From: UBA3537 sp964219345
GTDB taxonomy: Bacteria; Bacteroidota; Bacteroidia; Flavobacteriales; Flavobacteriaceae
Assembly (NCBI GenBank): GCA_964219345.1
Contig: CAXPPN010000031.1
Coordinates: 1 to 33,174, forward strand
Direction: 5' to 3'
Length of the DNA stretch: 33,174 bases
Shown: positions 1 to 9,003 of the stretch, piece after piece
Layout of the letters: the number at the start of each line of letters is the position of its first letter
How positions within the stretch are numbered: position 1 is the first letter of the stretch
The notes under the pieces: generated by a model
Told to the model about the DNA's origin: nothing
The model's database searches: none
The model's input: only the letters and a program-made list of their open reading frames with translations
Translations under genes and position numbers: made by a program

Positions 1-708
1 ATGAATCAATTTGACAACCTTATTGCAGTCAAAGATTCTATAATACAATACAGTAAACAGTCTTTAACTGATCCGTATAATATCTTAGATAATTTAGAAA
101 ATATCATTTTATTATCTGAAAAACAAATCGAAATTAACGAAAGTCAACAAAAATTTAACAGAGCACTGATTCTATTTATTTCGGCAACACTAATCCTCAT
201 TTTATTTGTTGCGGTGCTTAGGATTAACAATAATTTACAAAAAGAAAAAAGTAAACGATTAGAGTTAGAAAAAAACAATCTCAAAGAGGAACTCAGGAAA
301 AAAAGGAGAGAATTGTTTAGCAAGACCAATTTTATCATGCAACGAAATGAGTATCTACAAAGACTTAAAGATAATTTAGCACAAGATAAAAATCTCCCCA
401 ACTCTTGTTATAATAGGATAAAAAGGGATATTTCATCTCTGATAACATCTGAAGCAAATTACGACGAATTTGACAAAAAATTTATTGAGGTATTTCCGGA
501 GTTTTACAAAAAAATAAACGAAAACTACAACTTATCTAAAGTAGATTTTAGATTAATTGCCTACATAAAAATGAATAAAAGCAATAATGAAATCGCTCAG
601 ATTTCAGGAATTTCTTTAAGAACAGTCCAAAGCCAAAGATATAGATTGTCTAAAAAACTAAATTTAGAGAAAAACCAAAATCTTAACTCTTTTATTTTTA
701 GTATTTGA
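1..708 (+). CDS. Membrane-anchored LuxR-type HTH transcriptional regulator, probably 5'-truncated by the window edge
   Basis: The frame is open to the first base, so the ATG at position 1 may be an internal Met. What is visible is one transmembrane segment (residues about 54-74), a Lys/Glu/Arg-rich coiled-coil stretch (about 77-108), and a C-terminal LuxR/GerE-like helix-turn-helix (about 176-223) carrying the LSKVDFRLIAYIKMNKSNNE and SLRTVQSQRYRLSKKL signatures. This layout matches the end of Bacteroidota regulators that carry tetratricopeptide repeats in front of a membrane segment and put the HTH in the cytoplasm. By family knowledge the missing N-terminal part would be a repeat or sensor region. 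It sits 119 nt upstream of susC in the same direction and is probably the local regulator of the glycan locus (inference). A short protein that really starts at position 1 cannot be excluded. Confidence 0.75.
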   Translation: MNQFDNLIAVKDSIIQYSKQSLTDPYNILDNLENIILLSEKQIEINESQQKFNRALILFISATLILILFVAVLRINNNLQKEKSKRLELEKNNLKEELRKKRRELFSKTNFIMQRNEYLQRLKDNLAQDKNLPNSCYNRIKRDISSLITSEANYDEFDKKFIEVFPEFYKKINENYNLSKVDFRLIAYIKMNKSNNEIAQISGISLRTVQSQRYRLSKKLNLEKNQNLNSFIFSI

Positions 709-794
709 ATTTTTAAAGCTGATTTTTAACATATTTTTATAATTCGCAGTCAAATTGCAGTACATAAATTTTAGTGTGTTGAATAGAAGGTCTA

Positions 795-802
795 TAAATT
801 TG
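795..802 (+). promoter_or_regulatory. Candidate -7 box for susCD
   Basis: TAAATTTG matches the Bacteroidota -7 consensus TAnnTTTG exactly and ends 25 nt before the susC ATG, giving a leader of about 20 nt. The upstream -33 element is poor: only TTAG lies at about the right distance. A weak -33 would fit a promoter that needs an activator, but AT-rich DNA produces such matches by chance. Confidence 0.45.
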
Positions 803-827
803 GGTTAATAACCACAAATAAATAAAT

Positions 828-3800
828 ATGAAAAAATTATTAAAATCTTTACCATTCATTGCATTTTTTTTATTCACAATAAATGTAATGGCTCAACAAG
901 AAGTTCTAGGTAATGTTTCAGACAAGGATGGTTTACCTCTTCCAGGTGCTACGGTCGTCATAAAAGGAACATCATCAGGAACTTCAACCGATTTTGATGG
1001 CAATTTTAGTATTGAGGTCAAATCAGGTGAAACTTTAGTAGTGTCATATGTAGGATACACAACTAAAGAAATTATTATTGGTGATTACAAAAGCCTTAGC
1101 ATTATTTTAGAGTCAGACCAACTTCTAGATGAGGTAGTCATTACCGCACTGGGTATATCTAGGGAGAAAAAATCACTTGGATATGCAGTTACTGAGGTTT
1201 CTGGTGAAAATGTAAACACAGTTAAAGACAATAACCTAGCTAGTTCATTAGCCGGTAAAGTTGCTGGATTGCAAATCTCACAATCTGGATCTTTGGGATC
1301 TGCAGCCAGAATCACTATTCGTGGTAACAATTCATTAGGCGGTAATAATCAAGCACTAATTGTAGTAGATGGTATGCCAATTAATGCTTCAATCTTGGGT
1401 GATGGCGAAGGAAATCAAGGGACTGCAGGATCAAACGATAGTGGTGGACAGCCTAGTTACGAGCCTAGTATTGCTGGTGGTGGTATCTCTGATATTAACC
1501 CAGACGATGTAGAATCAATTTCTGTACTTAAAGGTCCAAGTGCAGCAGCATTGTACGGTTCAAGAGCTGGTAATGGTGTCATTCTCATAACTACAAAAAA
1601 AGGATCACGTTCAAAAAGATTAGGAGTAACTGTTAAGTCTGACTTATATTTTGACGATGCAATGCTATTGCCTGAATTTCAAAATCAATATGGTCAGGGA
1701 TCATTTGGAGCGCCTTATACTGATGTAGATACTGATTGGGGAAGATTCTCTTGGGGTGGTAGACTAGACGGATCTCCTCAGCAATACTACAATGGAACTG
1801 AAAAAGCTTATTCTGCCCAACCAAATAATGTAGAAGACTTTTTCCAAACTGGAGTAAGATCAATTACTTCTTTATCTGCTGAAAAAGGTTCAGAAAATGG
1901 TTCAATCCGCTTTTCTTACACTAACAATACTTCTGGATCAATTATTGAAAACTCAGATCTTGAAAGTCATAACTTTAACTTAAGGGCGATTAATAATTTA
2001 TCTGATAAACTCACAGTAGACACCAAAGCGACCTATTATACACAAGAAGTAAATAACAGAGCATCGCTCATTGGTGCGCAAGGTGCAATGGGATATCTTT
2101 ACAATATGCCACGAAACGTCAATATAAACGATTTGAAAAATTACCAAATGGCTAACCCAGCAACTCCAGAAGAGTTTGGGGTTATCACCTATGCCGATAA
2201 TTCACTTAATGGCAATCCATACTGGATGACCCAACACGACGAAAACAGAGTTCGACGAAATCGATTTTTAGGATTCTTTAAAGTAAATTATGAATTCAAT
2301 GATTGGTTGAATGCATTTGTGAGAATTGGAGCTGATGTTACAAACGTCAGAGATGTCCAGATTCATAAGCCTGGAAGACATTTCAATAGGGACGGATACA
2401 TGCGAGTGCAGGAGAATTCTTTTGGCGAATTGAACTCAGAATTTTTAGTAACTGCAAAGCATAGCTTTTCTGATAAGCTAGATATGGTGGCCAACGTTGG
2501 TGGTAACTTATCTAAAAGAACTTATGAAGGTATGATTAATTCAGGGTTTGATTTTAAAATCCCAACAAGATTTTTCTTAGCCAATCTAGATCAACTGAGC
2601 CCTCCTGTTGAGTTCCCTCAACAAATTAAAAAGGTTAATTCATTGTACGGGTCTGTTAATCTTGCATATGACGACTTTTTATATTTGGATGTTTCTGCTC
2701 GAAATGACTGGTCTTCCACTTTAAGTGCTGAAAACAGATCCTATATGTATAATTCTGCAAGTTTGTCGGCAATCTTAAACAGATTCATTGATCCTGATCA
2801 AGAAATTTTCAACCTGTTTAAGGTGCGAGGAAGTATTGCTGCAGTTGGTAATGATACAGATCCATACCAACTTTACCAATCATTTGCAGTTCCTAGTGCG
2901 GGTTATTTAGGACTTACTACTTTATCTTCTCCAAACGTAAAATTAAATCCAGGATTAAAGCCTGAAACTGTAACTTCTTCTGAATTTGGTTTGGAACTGA
3001 GTATGCTAAAAAACAGAATAACCTTTGACCTTTCTGTTTATAATATCTCTACTGAGGACCTTATTTTTGATGTTCCAGTACCCGCAGCAACAGGTTTCCA
3101 GTTTGAGCGTTCAAATATTGGAAAAGTAACTAATAAAGGGGTTGAAATTGCTCTTGGCGGAACTGTAATTGATAGCGATGATTTATCTTGGAATACTTCT
3201 TTCTTCTATTCTAAAAATGAAAATAAAATTGAAGAATTGATTGATGGACTAGATAGCTTTGTATACAATACCTCTACTGATGGAAATTTAGCTATTAGCG
3301 CTACAGTTGGTGGTAGTATTGGAGATATATATGCCAGAGAATGGACTGGTGAAGTGGATGCAGATGGTTTACCAATTTTATCTGAAGCCAATGTCTTAGT
3401 TGGAAACGCTCAGGCTGACTGGTTAGGCGGTTGGTCAAACTCAATTTCATATAAAAACTTCACTTTGAATTTCCTAATTGATGGTCGTTTTGGCGGTAAA
3501 GTTTATTCACAAACCTCCGCTGACCTTGATAGAAGTGGGGTGTCTCGACGCAGCTTACAATATCGTGACACTGGTGTTACTCTCAATGGTATCAACACTG
3601 GAACTGGTGAGGCCAATACCGTGAATATTTCTGGACAAGAATATTGGACTGCCATGTCTGATGCATCCTCTAACTATGTGTACGACCAAGACAACATAAG
3701 ACTTAGAGAACTTTCTCTAGGATACGATGTCCCAGGAGCTAATAAATTGGGCTTAGAAAGAGCATATATCCAACTTGTGGGAAGAAACTTATTTTTCCTC

Positions 3801-3926
3801 TCAAGAGCTGCAGATGATATCGATCCTGAAACCATGTTAGGTACTTCATTGGGTATTCAAGGAATTAACCACAATGCTTTACCAACTCAGAGAAGTATTG
3901 GAATGAATGTAACTTTAACTTTTTAA
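828..3926 (+). CDS. SusC/RagA-family TonB-dependent outer-membrane glycan transporter
   Basis: This 1032-residue protein imports oligosaccharides across the outer membrane with energy from TonB-ExbBD. It has a signal peptide (residues about 1-22, cut near VMA/QQ), then a carboxypeptidase-regulatory-like domain (about 24-110). A TonB plug follows, with the SusC-type motif NQALIVVDGMPI near residue 180 and SVLKGPSAAALYGSRAGNGV near 235-255. The rest is a beta-barrel ending in the terminal Phe expected for BAM-dependent barrels. Length is typical of the family (about 1000-1100). susD follows after 20 nt, so the two are co-transcribed and form the usual SusC-SusD pedal-bin complex. The substrate cannot be read from SusC itself; the neighbouring mannosidases suggest a mannose-rich glycan (inference). 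Confidence 0.95.
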   Translation: MKKLLKSLPFIAFFLFTINVMAQQEVLGNVSDKDGLPLPGATVVIKGTSSGTSTDFDGNFSIEVKSGETLVVSYVGYTTKEIIIGDYKSLSIILESDQLLDEVVITALGISREKKSLGYAVTEVSGENVNTVKDNNLASSLAGKVAGLQISQSGSLGSAARITIRGNNSLGGNNQALIVVDGMPINASILGDGEGNQGTAGSNDSGGQPSYEPSIAGGGISDINPDDVESISVLKGPSAAALYGSRAGNGVILITTKKGSRSKRLGVTVKSDLYFDDAMLLPEFQNQYGQGSFGAPYTDVDTDWGRFSWGGRLDGSPQQYYNGTEKAYSAQPNNVEDFFQTGVRSITSLSAEKGSENGSIRFSYTNNTSGSIIENSDLESHNFNLRAINNLSDKLTVDTKATYYTQEVNNRASLIGAQGAMGYLYNMPRNVNINDLKNYQMANPATPEEFGVITYADNSLNGNPYWMTQHDENRVRRNRFLGFFKVNYEFNDWLNAFVRIGADVTNVRDVQIHKPGRHFNRDGYMRVQENSFGELNSEFLVTAKHSFSDKLDMVANVGGNLSKRTYEGMINSGFDFKIPTRFFLANLDQLSPPVEFPQQIKKVNSLYGSVNLAYDDFLYLDVSARNDWSSTLSAENRSYMYNSASLSAILNRFIDPDQEIFNLFKVRGSIAAVGNDTDPYQLYQSFAVPSAGYLGLTTLSSPNVKLNPGLKPETVTSSEFGLELSMLKNRITFDLSVYNISTEDLIFDVPVPAATGFQFERSNIGKVTNKGVEIALGGTVIDSDDLSWNTSFFYSKNENKIEELIDGLDSFVYNTSTDGNLAISATVGGSIGDIYAREWTGEVDADGLPILSEANVLVGNAQADWLGGWSNSISYKNFTLNFLIDGRFGGKVYSQTSADLDRSGVSRRSLQYRDTGVTLNGINTGTGEANTVNISGQEYWTAMSDASSNYVYDQDNIRLRELSLGYDVPGANKLGLERAYIQLVGRNLFFLSRAADDIDPETMLGTSLGIQGINHNALPTQRSIGMNVTLTF

Positions 3927-3946
3927 TAAACTAAAAATCAATAATT

Positions 3947-5638
3947 ATGAAAAAAATACATGTAATATTTACAAGTTTGTTTCTTATAATCGCTTTTTCG
4001 TGTACTAAAGATTTTGACGAGATAAATGAGCAGCCAGATGCATTTTCTGTAGATGATGTGAGTGCCAAATTTTTTGTAACAAGTTTGCAACAACAATTAT
4101 TTAAACCTGCAGCTGTGCCAGTTTGGTTTGGTCAGATTTTTCACCAAGATCAATATGCAGGACATCATTCAGGTGGACACAGTCAGTACAGCTGGGATGG
4201 AGCGTTTGGTTGGGCATACACCAATTGGCTACAAGAAGGTACCAATGGATGGTTAGCAGGCTATAATAGTACGTTGACAGCGTATTTAAATTTAGTTGGT
4301 GAAGGTGGAGTGCTTGAAAACAACCAGTATTATGCAATTGGTTTAATTATGAAAGGATTCTATTATAATTTATACACTGACCAAGTTGGAATGATTCCCT
4401 ACTCCCAGGCTTCTAACCCTGACATTCTTTTACCAGCATATGACAAACAAATTGACATCTATAAAGGAGTCATTGCTGAGTTAGATAATGCCATTGAAAT
4501 CATTGGCGACAATACCGTAACAGGTCCTGGGGTTGAACAACTTGCAGAGAATGACGTTCTTTTCAATGGAAACATGCAGGATTGGAAAAAACTGGCCAAT
4601 AGTTTAAAATTACGGATGGCACTAAGAGCACATGGAGCAGCTGGCGATGATTTTTCTTCAACAGCAGCAGCTGAGGCTATTGAATCTGGTGTATTAGGAG
4701 ATCGTGATGCGTTATTTACGTCTTACAATGAAGTTTCTAACATTTGGGTAGAACATTGTAATTATGGCGATATATGGTATGGATTTGGAGCAGGTGGAGC
4801 CTGGAAAACAGGTGAGCCACTAGTTAACGCGCTTCAGAACAACAACGACCCTAGACTAGGGCTAGTTACAAAACCAGCTAAAGGCGGAACTGTTGTTATA
4901 ACATTCCCTACAGAAGGTGAAAATGTAGCGCTAATTGGTGATCATGTCGACTTCTTAAAAAGTACATTTGACAATGCCGGATTGGTTCAAGATGTAGATT
5001 ATACTTGGACTGAAACTGCAGATGATTTGACGATAACAATGCCAGAAAACACCAATTATATTGGATTACCACTAAGATTAAGCCCAAAAATAAAAAGTTA
5101 CTTTAACGGAGATTTATTTTCAGACCCTGCAGATATTATTATCAACAAATCAAATGAGGGACAAGATATATTTCCATTTGTGGTCATGTCAGCCGCAGAC
5201 TCTCATTTTATGATTGCTGAAGCAGTTATAAAAGGAATGGTTTCAGGAGACGCTGCTTCGCATTATGACACTGGATTAAACCATGCCATGGGACTTTGGG
5301 GAACAGCAGTAGATGGTGATTTTATGGCCTCAGAAATGGGGATGCTTTCTGGATCAAATGAAGAACAATTAGAAAAAATTGCTACTCAGAGATGGATTGC
5401 AAATTACACCAACGGATACGAGGCTTGGGCTATTGTTAGAGATACTGGCTATCCAACAACTGCAATGACCACATCAACTAACAATGATATTATAGCGTAT
5501 GCAGGTATGAACGGAGAATATCCACAAAGATTGCGTTATATTGGTAGTGCATATACTTCAAACGGGGCTAATGTTGAAGCTGCAGTTTCTGAACAGGGAC
5601 CAGACTTGAAAACAACTAAACTTTGGTGGGCTGATTAA
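3947..5638 (+). CDS. SusD/RagB-family surface glycan-binding lipoprotein (SusD-like)
   Basis: This 563-residue outer-membrane lipoprotein caps the SusC barrel and hands glycans to it. The signal peptide ends in a lipobox with Cys19, and the acidic CTKDFDE that follows fits a lipoprotein export signal for the cell surface. The N-terminal part, with ITEMS such as FFVTSLQQQLF, WAYTNWLQ and MKGFYYNLYTDQVGMIPYSQ, and the later LANSLKLRMALR and ATQRWIANYTNGYEAW, are typical of the SusD-like_2 type. It directly follows susC and is followed by a hairpin terminator, so susCD appear to be a two-gene operon. An inserted segment around residues 320-370 (VVITFPTEGENVALIG and after) is glycine- and acid-rich and may be a substrate-specific loop. 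Confidence 0.93.
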   Translation: MKKIHVIFTSLFLIIAFSCTKDFDEINEQPDAFSVDDVSAKFFVTSLQQQLFKPAAVPVWFGQIFHQDQYAGHHSGGHSQYSWDGAFGWAYTNWLQEGTNGWLAGYNSTLTAYLNLVGEGGVLENNQYYAIGLIMKGFYYNLYTDQVGMIPYSQASNPDILLPAYDKQIDIYKGVIAELDNAIEIIGDNTVTGPGVEQLAENDVLFNGNMQDWKKLANSLKLRMALRAHGAAGDDFSSTAAAEAIESGVLGDRDALFTSYNEVSNIWVEHCNYGDIWYGFGAGGAWKTGEPLVNALQNNNDPRLGLVTKPAKGGTVVITFPTEGENVALIGDHVDFLKSTFDNAGLVQDVDYTWTETADDLTITMPENTNYIGLPLRLSPKIKSYFNGDLFSDPADIIINKSNEGQDIFPFVVMSAADSHFMIAEAVIKGMVSGDAASHYDTGLNHAMGLWGTAVDGDFMASEMGMLSGSNEEQLEKIATQRWIANYTNGYEAWAIVRDTGYPTTAMTTSTNNDIIAYAGMNGEYPQRLRYIGSAYTSNGANVEAAVSEQGPDLKTTKLWWAD

Positions 5639-5679
5639 TATTATTCTTTTGTTTTTGATTTTTGGTCAATGTTTGTTAG

Positions 5680-5711
5680 AAGAGCCTGTTAATTCAGGCT
5701 CTTTTTATTTT
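5680..5711 (+). terminator. Rho-independent terminator of susCD
   Basis: A perfect 9-bp stem (5680-5688 with 5695-5703, core AGAGCCTG / CAGGCTCT) closes a 6-nt loop and runs into TTTTTATTTT on the plus strand. It lies 42 nt after the susD stop. Read from the minus strand the hairpin is the same but has no following U-run, so it stops susCD better than the converging GH2 transcript. Confidence 0.85.
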
Positions 5712-8205
5712 ATTTATAACGTTGAGTAGAAAATACCTTATTTAAACTGTTAAATGATAGGTTTCCAATATTATTTGATTTGGTTTTAAAAAAAATCTGT
5801 TTTGTCTGTTGAGGTATAATATCAAAATAATTGTCTGAAAATTGGCCTTTAGAAGTTGATGACAACATTACATCTTTTTGAAAAGTCTTAGCGGAAAGAT
5901 TAATTAAATACCCCTTATCATCTTTAACTACATCAAATTCTATATCCGCATTGACGAGATTTAAATCTTTAGGTTTTACAAAGCAATAGGTGTTCGATGC
6001 AGCTCCAAAACTTGCTGTAAGTAAAACCTGATTCCAATCTGTGGTGATGTTTGAATCAATGACAAATGAATTCACCAAATTACTACTACTAGCTGGAACT
6101 TTAATAGATTTAGAAGATGTCCATAATACATCTCCATTAAAATTTATTAGTTTAAGTTGTAAAATCTCTTCAATATCATTCAGTTCATCATTAATAATGT
6201 AGACTTTTAATTGATCATCCACTCTTTCAAATGATACCAATACATTTTCAAAAGCGTCCTTCGCCTCATAATGTAAGGCTTTCCATTTTCCTAAATAGTC
6301 GATACTAGACCAAGAAATCCCAGGCCAACAATCATTGAGCTGCCAATAAAGAGTCCCCATGTTATAGGGTTTTGCTCTTCTGTGAGCTTCAATACCTATA
6401 CCCATACCACGAGCTTGAACCAATTGACTCAGAAAGATATAATCCTCATCATTGTCTGGAATTAAGTAATCTCTCTCCATATACAGATCCATTAACTCAA
6501 AGCCTCGATGATGTTTCTGGTGAGATTTTACTGCATCAGTCTCAATTTTGATTTCTTCTGATTTATTGATTAATTTTAAAACCTCAGCACTGGGAAAGGA
6601 CTGAAATCCATATTCACTCATGAATCGGGGAACAGCGTTTTCAAAATGTTCAAACGGGTAGCCGTCATGCCATACCCACCAATCGTGTGCATCGCCTTCA
6701 AACTTGTATTTTGGGTTGCCCCGACCATATTTTGGTGAACTTTCCCAATAATCTACATCAGTGTTTTTTGCAACTTGAATAGGTAAAATACTGTCAAACA
6801 GTTTTAGGTAATCATTCCATATTTTGTCCCTCTGACTTGGTGTTTTGCCATTTTGCCACCCCCAACGATGCCAACCCTCGGAACTCTCATTATTACCACA
6901 AAATAAAACTATACTGGGGTGGTTTCGGAGTCGAAAAAGTTGGTCCTCAGCCTCATGTTTAGCGTTCTGTAAAAACTGGTCATCTCCAGGATACATAGCA
7001 CATGCATACATGAAATCTTGCCAGACGAGTAAGCCTTTTTGATCACACAAATCATAAAATATATCATTCTCATAAATACCTCCACCCCATACCCGAAGCA
7101 TATTCATATTTGCTTCAACCACATCGTTCAAAAGTTTTTCATAATGCTCATCTGTTACACGATTCTGTAAACTATGCTGAGGGATATAATTGGCGCCTTT
7201 CATATACACAGGAGTACCATTAACATTAAAGTAAAAAGATTGTCCATATTGATCATCATTGGTGACGAGTGATATATTTCTAATACCATGTTTAATTGTA
7301 ACTTGATCTGCAATTATATTGTTATTCAATAGCTGTATGTCAATGTCATACAAATGAGGCTTCCCCAAATTGTGGGGCCACCAAAATGTTGGATCTTCAA
7401 TTACAACAGGCACCTCAAACTGTATGGTATTGTCTGAATTTATTGAAGTTGAAAAATTTTTACCATTTGCTTTCACCCTAATTTCAACGCTTTCTTTTGG
7501 GGGATTACTCAATGTTACAATGGCAGTGAAACTGGCTTTATCAGTCGTATATGATTTCTTTTCAAAATAGACATTATCAATTTTTGTGTCAGCCCAAGCT
7601 TCCAGTGCAATTGGCTTCCAAATTCCCATAGTATTTAAGTTTGGACCCCAATCCCAGCCATACTGAAACTGGGCTTTTCGTGTAAATACCCGTTCGCCCT
7701 CTGGAAGTACATAATTTAGCTTGTTTTTCTCAATTTCAGCTCTAATTGTTGTAGGCGTGAAGTGTACCGACAATTTATTTTTTGGTAAAATAAAGTCTTT
7801 TACCTTTACTTGATAATTTCGAAAGGCATTATCAGAAGTTAGTATAAGATGATCATTTAGATACACTTTTGCATAAGTATCGAGTCCTTCAAAGTTGAGT
7901 TGAATATTATCTTTATTGAGGATGTTTGGTGCTGCTTCAAACTGAGTTTGATAAACCCACGTTGAGTCAGACACCCATTGCACTTTAGTCTCATTAGTAC
8001 CGATAAAAGGGTCTTCTATAACCCCATTGTCCAACAAGTCAGAATAAACATTTCCTGGAACTGTAGCTGGTAAAAATTCCTGAGAATGAATTGAGCGAAA
8101 ATACCAATCAGAATCTAAAGTTATGACAATAGGAAGGCTTGCCTTGTTTTTACAATTCATCAGAAAAAAAAGTGAAAAAAGGGTTATGTAATTGAATTTA
8201 TTCAT
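5710..8205 (-). CDS. Glycoside hydrolase family 2 beta-mannosidase, lipoprotein
   Basis: This 831-residue exo-enzyme releases beta-linked mannose from non-reducing ends. After a lipoprotein-type signal (LMNC, Cys18) comes the GH2 jelly-roll domain with the beta-mannosidase hallmark ATVPGNVYSDLLDNG, then the immunoglobulin-like domain and the TIM barrel. Two catalytic glutamates are visible: acid/base Glu440 in FCGNNES and nucleophile Glu531 in FMSEYGF. GTLYWQLNDCWPGISWSSID is the usual barrel-end motif. Length is normal. It is the last gene of the minus-strand operon; its start overlaps the cutC stop by 8 nt. In this setting, beside a GH92 alpha-mannosidase, a plausible substrate is Man-beta-GlcNAc from N-glycan cores or a plant or algal beta-mannoside (inference). 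Confidence 0.93.
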   Translation of the reverse strand: MNKFNYITLFSLFFLMNCKNKASLPIVITLDSDWYFRSIHSQEFLPATVPGNVYSDLLDNGVIEDPFIGTNETKVQWVSDSTWVYQTQFEAAPNILNKDNIQLNFEGLDTYAKVYLNDHLILTSDNAFRNYQVKVKDFILPKNKLSVHFTPTTIRAEIEKNKLNYVLPEGERVFTRKAQFQYGWDWGPNLNTMGIWKPIALEAWADTKIDNVYFEKKSYTTDKASFTAIVTLSNPPKESVEIRVKANGKNFSTSINSDNTIQFEVPVVIEDPTFWWPHNLGKPHLYDIDIQLLNNNIIADQVTIKHGIRNISLVTNDDQYGQSFYFNVNGTPVYMKGANYIPQHSLQNRVTDEHYEKLLNDVVEANMNMLRVWGGGIYENDIFYDLCDQKGLLVWQDFMYACAMYPGDDQFLQNAKHEAEDQLFRLRNHPSIVLFCGNNESSEGWHRWGWQNGKTPSQRDKIWNDYLKLFDSILPIQVAKNTDVDYWESSPKYGRGNPKYKFEGDAHDWWVWHDGYPFEHFENAVPRFMSEYGFQSFPSAEVLKLINKSEEIKIETDAVKSHQKHHRGFELMDLYMERDYLIPDNDEDYIFLSQLVQARGMGIGIEAHRRAKPYNMGTLYWQLNDCWPGISWSSIDYLGKWKALHYEAKDAFENVLVSFERVDDQLKVYIINDELNDIEEILQLKLINFNGDVLWTSSKSIKVPASSSNLVNSFVIDSNITTDWNQVLLTASFGAASNTYCFVKPKDLNLVNADIEFDVVKDDKGYLINLSAKTFQKDVMLSSTSKGQFSDNYFDIIPQQTKQIFFKTKSNNIGNLSFNSLNKVFSTQRYK

Positions 8206-8917
8206 GAAGAAGAGATATCATTTGTTTAACTAATAACGTATCGGTATAGGTTTGTTTCGATTCGTCAAAATGTTTAATTGAATTTAGAGACATATATTGT
8301 TTTAATTGTCTGGGCTGCTGAACTGATGCTGAAAAATGAATTTCGTTAAAGCCGCTCAATTTAAATTGTTTAATATTTTCGCAGTTAATCCCTGCAGAAG
8401 GTATAATAATACCTTTAAAATCATCTTGTAATGTCTTTAGTAAAGATAAACCTTCAATGGCTGTTGGGGCTTGCCCAGAGGTTAACACTCGACCAACTCC
8501 CATCGCTTCCAACTGCTTCAATCCTTTAACAGGGTTAGGAACCGAATCAAAGGCTCTGTGAAAAGTAAAATGCATTGGACGGGAAAGATCTATTAGCGTC
8601 ATAGTTCTATCAACATCTATGCTAAAATCTGGATTTAGAATCCCTGAAACAACCCCTTGTGCTCCTAAAGACTTGCACTGTTCGATATCTTGTTTCATGA
8701 TTTCAAAATCATCATTAGAGTAGCAAAAATCACCACCCCGAGGACGGATTAAAATATGTGTGGGTATGTTAAGCGTATTGAGGACATGACAAATCAGGCC
8801 ATAAGATGGCGTTATTCCACCAACAGCTAGCTCTGAACAGAGTTCAATTCGGTCTGCACCAGCATTTTGAGCATTTTGAGCTGAACGGAAAGAATTTGCA
8901 CAAATTTCAACTAACAT
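8198..8917 (-). CDS. cutC: CutC-family TIM-barrel protein
   Basis: A 239-residue protein with the full set of CutC signatures: IELCSELAVGGITPS near residue 25, ILIRPRGGDFCYS near 56, FHRAFD near 120, RVLTSG near 143 and SAGIN near 174. It has no signal peptide and so acts in the cytoplasm. The family is named for an E. coli copper-tolerance locus, but its biochemical role is uncertain. Here it lies inside a glycan operon, 86 nt after the esterase gene and overlapping the GH2 beta-mannosidase start by 8 nt, which implies translational coupling. No copper pump, chaperone or regulator is nearby. I infer a role in metabolising a sugar or sugar derivative released by the mannosidases; the reaction is unknown. 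Confidence 0.9.
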   Translation of the reverse strand: MLVEICANSFRSAQNAQNAGADRIELCSELAVGGITPSYGLICHVLNTLNIPTHILIRPRGGDFCYSNDDFEIMKQDIEQCKSLGAQGVVSGILNPDFSIDVDRTMTLIDLSRPMHFTFHRAFDSVPNPVKGLKQLEAMGVGRVLTSGQAPTAIEGLSLLKTLQDDFKGIIIPSAGINCENIKQFKLSGFNEIHFSASVQQPRQLKQYMSLNSIKHFDESKQTYTDTLLVKQMISLLHE

Positions 8918-9003
8918 TATTAAAATATTAATTCAAATTAAAAAAAATTAAATATTCAAAAAAAATATTTCCCAAAAAATAAGTCTAGCTTATCCTGCGT
9001 TAA

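Noticed and set aside
5640..5711. Attachment site or mobile element boundary at the susD/GH2 junction
   Set aside because: The repeat is a terminator hairpin; no integrase, transposase or flanking direct repeat is present.
8862..8882. Short tandem repeat (about 9 nt twice) at the start of cutC
   Set aside because: It encodes AQNAQNAG in frame and is only two copies; ordinary coding repetition.
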